A stretch of DNA of 19,025 nucleotides from CAVSWN01 sp046728115 (GTDB taxonomy: Bacteria; Acidobacteriota; Vicinamibacteria; Vicinamibacterales; CAVVIG01): the NCBI GenBank assembly GCA_046728115.1, contig JBKPDW010000438.1, positions 1 to 19,025 of the forward strand, in the 5' to 3' direction. The notes below the pieces were generated by a model. The model was not told the DNA's origin, ran no database searches, and was given only the letters and a program-made list of their open reading frames with translations. The first letter of the stretch is position 1, and each line of letters opens with the position of its first letter. Made by a program: the position numbers and the translations under genes. Of the stretch, positions 15,741 through 19,025 are shown in pieces.

Positions 15741-18401
15741 ATGAGGTCCAAGTATTTCTCGTTGCTGCTGCTGCTGGCACTGGCCGCTCCGGGACAGGGA
15801 TGCGCGAAGACATCGGCTGCTGCCGCATCCCAGGCGCCGCCGCCGGAAGCCATCAACTTCCTCAGCATCTTCGTCGACCCGGAGACATCAGTGGCCGATA
15901 CGCGGCTGAGACGGTTCCTCGAGCGTGCGGTCGATGCCGGTTCCTCGTCGGAGTCGGAGCAAAGCGTCACGCGGTTCACGCAGCAGACGATGCCCTACGC
16001 CGACGTGATCCGTGCGTTCGCCGAGGCCGACCCGGGCAGGGCCTACCTCGCGCGAATCACGCCATACGCGTACGTTGCGGCAGAAATGCTCGGCGCGCGG
16101 TTGAACATCCTCGCGGTCTACAAGAGCGCGGCGACCAACGCCACGACTTACAACTCGTACTTCGTGATGCGCAAAGACCGATTCGAGAGGTACACGCAGC
16201 GGAAGGCTTCCGAAGCGAGGCTACAGGATATCGAAACCTATCTCGCGAGTTTCAAGGGAGCGCCGGCGCGATTCATCTACCACGACCGCTTCAGCACATC
16301 GAGCTACTTCATGCCGTCGCTCTACTTCAAGGAGCACGGCATCTACGCGATGAGTCATTCGGCCTGCGGACATCTCATCCCGATTCAGGTCGAACAGGTC
16401 GGGTCTTCGAGCAGCGACCTCGTCAGCCGAATCGCCGAAGAGCGCAACGCGGACTTGGCGGCCGTCTGGGACGGGACCAAGAAAAAATTCGAGAAGCGGG
16501 ACGATCTGCTTTTCGTCAAGATTCCCACGCCGGTGCCGAACGACTTTCTAGTCGCATCCGGAGTGAGTAAGAGAACCGAGCGCCTCATCGTCAAGGCGAT
16601 CGCGAACGAGCCCGCCGCAAACCGCCCGTGCACGAACCTGGAGCCGCCGCCCTCCTGGTCGAGCAGGACCGCGCAAACCCACGGGCGGACGCGATGCAGC
16701 GACCTGGACGAGACACTGCGGCCCGGAGACGACTTCGACGGATGGTACGTCTGGAACAGCAACGACAGTGAAGTGACCGACGTGGCGAGAGAAGCGCTTG
16801 CGCGGCTGCGCCTGGATGGGCGTCAGCAACCCAGCCCGGTCGTCGTGCGGGTGGAGGGCAATCGCACGAACCTCGACGAGGCGGGTGCCCGCCTCATGAG
16901 CGAGTACGTCAACGCGGCCAGAGAAGCCGTCCGCCTGTCCGGAACCGAATTCGTCCTCGAGGATCCGGATCTGCACAAACGCATCGACATGACCTGGACG
17001 CTCGAGTCGACACACGACGGCGCCCTGAAGCTCACGACGAGGCTCGACTCCGCGTTCAGCAAGTCCGACGACCCGCTGTATCTCAGCTTCGTCGACACGA
17101 ACGATCTTCCGCGGCGGATCGCCGACCTGGTGCGGTCGCGCATGCGCCGCATCCGGTATGTGTGGCCGTACGAGCAGAAATATCCGGCGGTCATGCGCGA
17201 TCTCGATTTCACGCCAGATCGGCACGCCCTCGTACAGAGGATCAGCTGGCACGATCCGGCCCGTAACGAGTACGAGGAGGACACGCCGTTCGATGCGGAA
17301 ATCCTGAACAACACCGATTTCAGCAAGCTGCGCCTGAGCGACGAGAGCAGGTTCCCGCGTAATCCGGACGGCACGTTCAACTTCGATCCGATGAGCAACG
17401 TCGCGTATCGCGTCATCATCCCGAGAGAGCCGCAGCCGGGGCGCCTCTGGTCGGTGCTGCCCGAGTGCTTCATCGGCCTGTTCGTGCTTGCGTGCGCAGG
17501 CCTCGTGATCGACCTGCGCCGGCAGCAGCCGCCGCCGAAGGGACTTCACCAGACGTATCAGCGGATGGTCGAGACCTATCATCAGCCGTGGCGCGCGCAG
17601 GAGATCGAAGAAGGAGAGATTCTCTGGTGCGACGCCAAGTACATCGACGAGTTCGTGAAGGAGCTCAAGACCGCGGGGTCCGTGCTCGATCTCGTTCAGG
17701 CCGGCGGGTTCGATTTCAACTTCGGACCGATTCCCGTGAGATTCTCGATTTTCATGAAAATGGCGTCGCGGCTGTTGAAACGCCGGCCGCAGCTCTCGTC
17801 GGAGCTCGTCGAGTCGTCGGGCGGCGGCAGCGTGGCGGCCCTCGATACGCTGATTCAGTTCCTGGTGCACCGCCGCCGGCTGTCGCCCTTCATCGGATTC
17901 CCCGAGGCTGCCAGCGGCGCGTCGATGCCGCCCGCGTGGCCGATCGAATGGGAGGCGCTCAACGACATCGCGACGCGTCATTTCCAGCGACTGGGGATCT
18001 GCGACAAGCGCGTGGACGCGAATTTCGGCCAGAACAGCAGCGCGCTGTCGCCGGTGGTCTCGCAGCACTTCCGAGGCGTCATCAAGAAGGCGACGCGCGA
18101 CGCGAGCCTGTTCCGTCAGACATGGACTGTTGCCGAGCCGGACAAGCCGGCCCGGCTGGTGCACGAGGCGGAACTGCGATCGGCGCTGCTGCTGTCCGGT
18201 CCGAACGGTTCGGCTCCCGCCAGCCGGGTTCAGGTTGAAGCGAACCTGCCGGCCGGCGCTGTGCTGTCCACGAATTCGTCCGAGCCCACGGTAACCGCGT
18301 GGGTGTTCGGCAAGGTGCTCCACTGGTCGGTGGAAAAGGGCGTTCTCTCGCTGCAGGTCAGACCTATGGCGATCCTGAGGGATTATGATCACCAACACTA
18401 A
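15741..18401 (+). CDS. PhnD-like sensor fused to a membrane helix and a novel cytoplasmic domain
   Basis: The 886-aa product begins with a signal sequence ending GQGC; C21 could be lipidated, but the lipobox is poor. Residues 37-290 resemble PhnD-type phosphate/phosphonate-binding proteins. YADVIRAFAEADPGRAYLARI and YNSYFVMRKD match the first lobe, the ligand loop RFSTSSYFMPSLYFKEHGI (183-201) matches the NSTSGFLVP loop of PhnD, and DLAAVWDG and KIPTPVPNDFLV match the second lobe. Residues about 300-565 form a second extracytoplasmic module that I do not recognise. One transmembrane helix (about 571-592, LPECFIGLFVLACAGLVIDL) is followed by a roughly 290-aa cytoplasmic region with no recognised family. 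This is not a transporter component, since no permease or ATPase is adjacent. A sensor or lipid-pathway receptor is inferred. GAGG precedes the ATG. The gene overlaps the PAP2 gene by 17 bp. Confidence 0.75.
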   Translation: MRSKYFSLLLLLALAAPGQGCAKTSAAAASQAPPPEAINFLSIFVDPETSVADTRLRRFLERAVDAGSSSESEQSVTRFTQQTMPYADVIRAFAEADPGRAYLARITPYAYVAAEMLGARLNILAVYKSAATNATTYNSYFVMRKDRFERYTQRKASEARLQDIETYLASFKGAPARFIYHDRFSTSSYFMPSLYFKEHGIYAMSHSACGHLIPIQVEQVGSSSSDLVSRIAEERNADLAAVWDGTKKKFEKRDDLLFVKIPTPVPNDFLVASGVSKRTERLIVKAIANEPAANRPCTNLEPPPSWSSRTAQTHGRTRCSDLDETLRPGDDFDGWYVWNSNDSEVTDVAREALARLRLDGRQQPSPVVVRVEGNRTNLDEAGARLMSEYVNAAREAVRLSGTEFVLEDPDLHKRIDMTWTLESTHDGALKLTTRLDSAFSKSDDPLYLSFVDTNDLPRRIADLVRSRMRRIRYVWPYEQKYPAVMRDLDFTPDRHALVQRISWHDPARNEYEEDTPFDAEILNNTDFSKLRLSDESRFPRNPDGTFNFDPMSNVAYRVIIPREPQPGRLWSVLPECFIGLFVLACAGLVIDLRRQQPPPKGLHQTYQRMVETYHQPWRAQEIEEGEILWCDAKYIDEFVKELKTAGSVLDLVQAGGFDFNFGPIPVRFSIFMKMASRLLKRRPQLSSELVESSGGGSVAALDTLIQFLVHRRRLSPFIGFPEAASGASMPPAWPIEWEALNDIATRHFQRLGICDKRVDANFGQNSSALSPVVSQHFRGVIKKATRDASLFRQTWTVAEPDKPARLVHEAELRSALLLSGPNGSAPASRVQVEANLPAGAVLSTNSSEPTVTAWVFGKVLHWSVEKGVLSLQVRPMAILRDYDHQH

Positions 18402-19025
18402 ATCCGGACTTGTACTGCTTCTGCTGCTGGTGTTCACGGCCAACCTCGTGGAGACGTCGTGGGAGACGTCGCTGCACGGCAATACACCGGTGTCCGCCGC
18501 GGACTACAAGGGCGCATACGCCGTGAAACAGTTCGAGCGCGGGCTTGTCAGCTTCGAGTTTCACGACAAGACGTCCAGACCGGCGATGTATGCGTACGCC
18601 ACGGCGTACTTCGTGCTGTTTCCGCTGCTGGCGATCGGCCTTGCAATTACGCTGATGCGGCGCGCCGAACTGCCGCCGTTCCGCGTACTCTGCCTCGCTG
18701 TCGCCGCCGATTACCTCGTGAGCCTGCCGTGGTTTCTGCTGTACCCGGTGCCGGAGCGCTGGGCGTACCCCGAGTCGTCTGCGATTCTCCAGTCGGACCT
18801 CTGGTCCTCGAAGTTCATCGACTCGATCCGGCCGCTGAGCGGGATCAATAACTCGTTTCCGAGCACCCACGTCTCCCTCACCGTCATCATGGTCGCCGTT
18901 GCCTGGCTGTTTCACGTTCGGTTTCGCAGCACGCTGACCGCACTGGGGATGCTTGTCATCGTTTCGACGTTTGCGCTCGGTATTCACTGGGTCGCCGACA
19001 TTATCGCGGGTGCGATCGTGGGCGT
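18385..19025 (+). CDS. PAP2-family membrane phosphatase, 3' end outside the window
   Basis: The visible 213 residues contain an N-terminal hydrophobic segment (8-20), further membrane segments (about 68-86, 98-113, 164-178, 184-200) and the PAP2 active-site elements RP (151-152 region, KFIDSIRP), SFPSTHVS with H162, and GIHWVADIIAG with H201 and D205. This order fits the PAP2_3 branch, which includes inositol phosphorylceramide synthase-like and lipid phosphate phosphatases or phosphotransferases. The active site faces the periplasm. The start ATG at 18385 lies inside the PhnD-like gene with GAGGG upstream, so translational coupling is likely and the two products probably work together. The stop codon is beyond the window. 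Confidence 0.85.
   Translation, partial: MITNTKSGLVLLLLLVFTANLVETSWETSLHGNTPVSAADYKGAYAVKQFERGLVSFEFHDKTSRPAMYAYATAYFVLFPLLAIGLAITLMRRAELPPFRVLCLAVAADYLVSLPWFLLYPVPERWAYPESSAILQSDLWSSKFIDSIRPLSGINNSFPSTHVSLTVIMVAVAWLFHVRFRSTLTALGMLVIVSTFALGIHWVADIIAGAIVG

Overview
The window is GC-rich, densely coding DNA from a free-living bacterium. The gene mix includes a TPR protein of a kind common in Acidobacteriota, DinB-like proteins (one exported), an exported protein with an acidobacterial-type beta-strand domain, a start-of-kinase motif MLLSTASRVGPYEIIGLLG, and an FHA/sigma-54 regulator. This points to Acidobacteriota, perhaps a Vicinamibacteria-like lineage. That placement is inference from gene content; no marker gene is present.

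Layout. 1-2.8 kb, minus strand: a metal-dependent amidohydrolase and a small exported protein. 3.0-5.4 kb, minus strand: an exported beta/gamma-crystallin protein, an AHL-lactonase-like metallo-beta-lactamase hydrolase and a TetR-type repressor gene. The repressor gene is broken by two single-base frameshifts. Matching GTTAGC-N4-GCTAAC-type palindromes lie in front of both the repressor and the lactonase, so this looks like a self-contained repressor/lactonase regulon. 5.6-8.0 kb: a cytosolic DinB-like protein, a small eight-cysteine protein starting MNIPGFTAEA, and a SAM methyltransferase whose real start is a GTG behind a perfect AAGGAGG.

8.2-10.6 kb is bounded by two direct copies of tRNA-Ser(TGA). 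The left copy has lost 50 nt, from the anticodon loop to the end of the acceptor stem. The right copy is intact. Between them are an exported DinB protein, an exported chorismate mutase and gene debris: an N-terminal Ser/Thr kinase stub and a C-terminal end of an unknown protein. An exported TPR protein begins 12 nt after the intact tRNA. An exported protein with two NTF2-like domains follows.

13.5-19.0 kb holds the most unusual system. A FHA-GAF-AAA+-Fis sigma-54 activator (minus strand) is divergent from an 886-aa protein that has an N-terminal PhnD-like (phosphonate/phosphate-binding) periplasmic domain, one transmembrane helix and a cytoplasmic domain I do not recognise. That protein overlaps by 17 bp a PAP2-family membrane lipid phosphatase, which runs off the window. 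The shared 313-bp intergenic region carries two perfect inverted repeats, one with 9-bp arms whose centres are 30 bp apart. This suggests a regulated pathway that senses a phospho-compound and acts on membrane lipid phosphates, but the function is inference.
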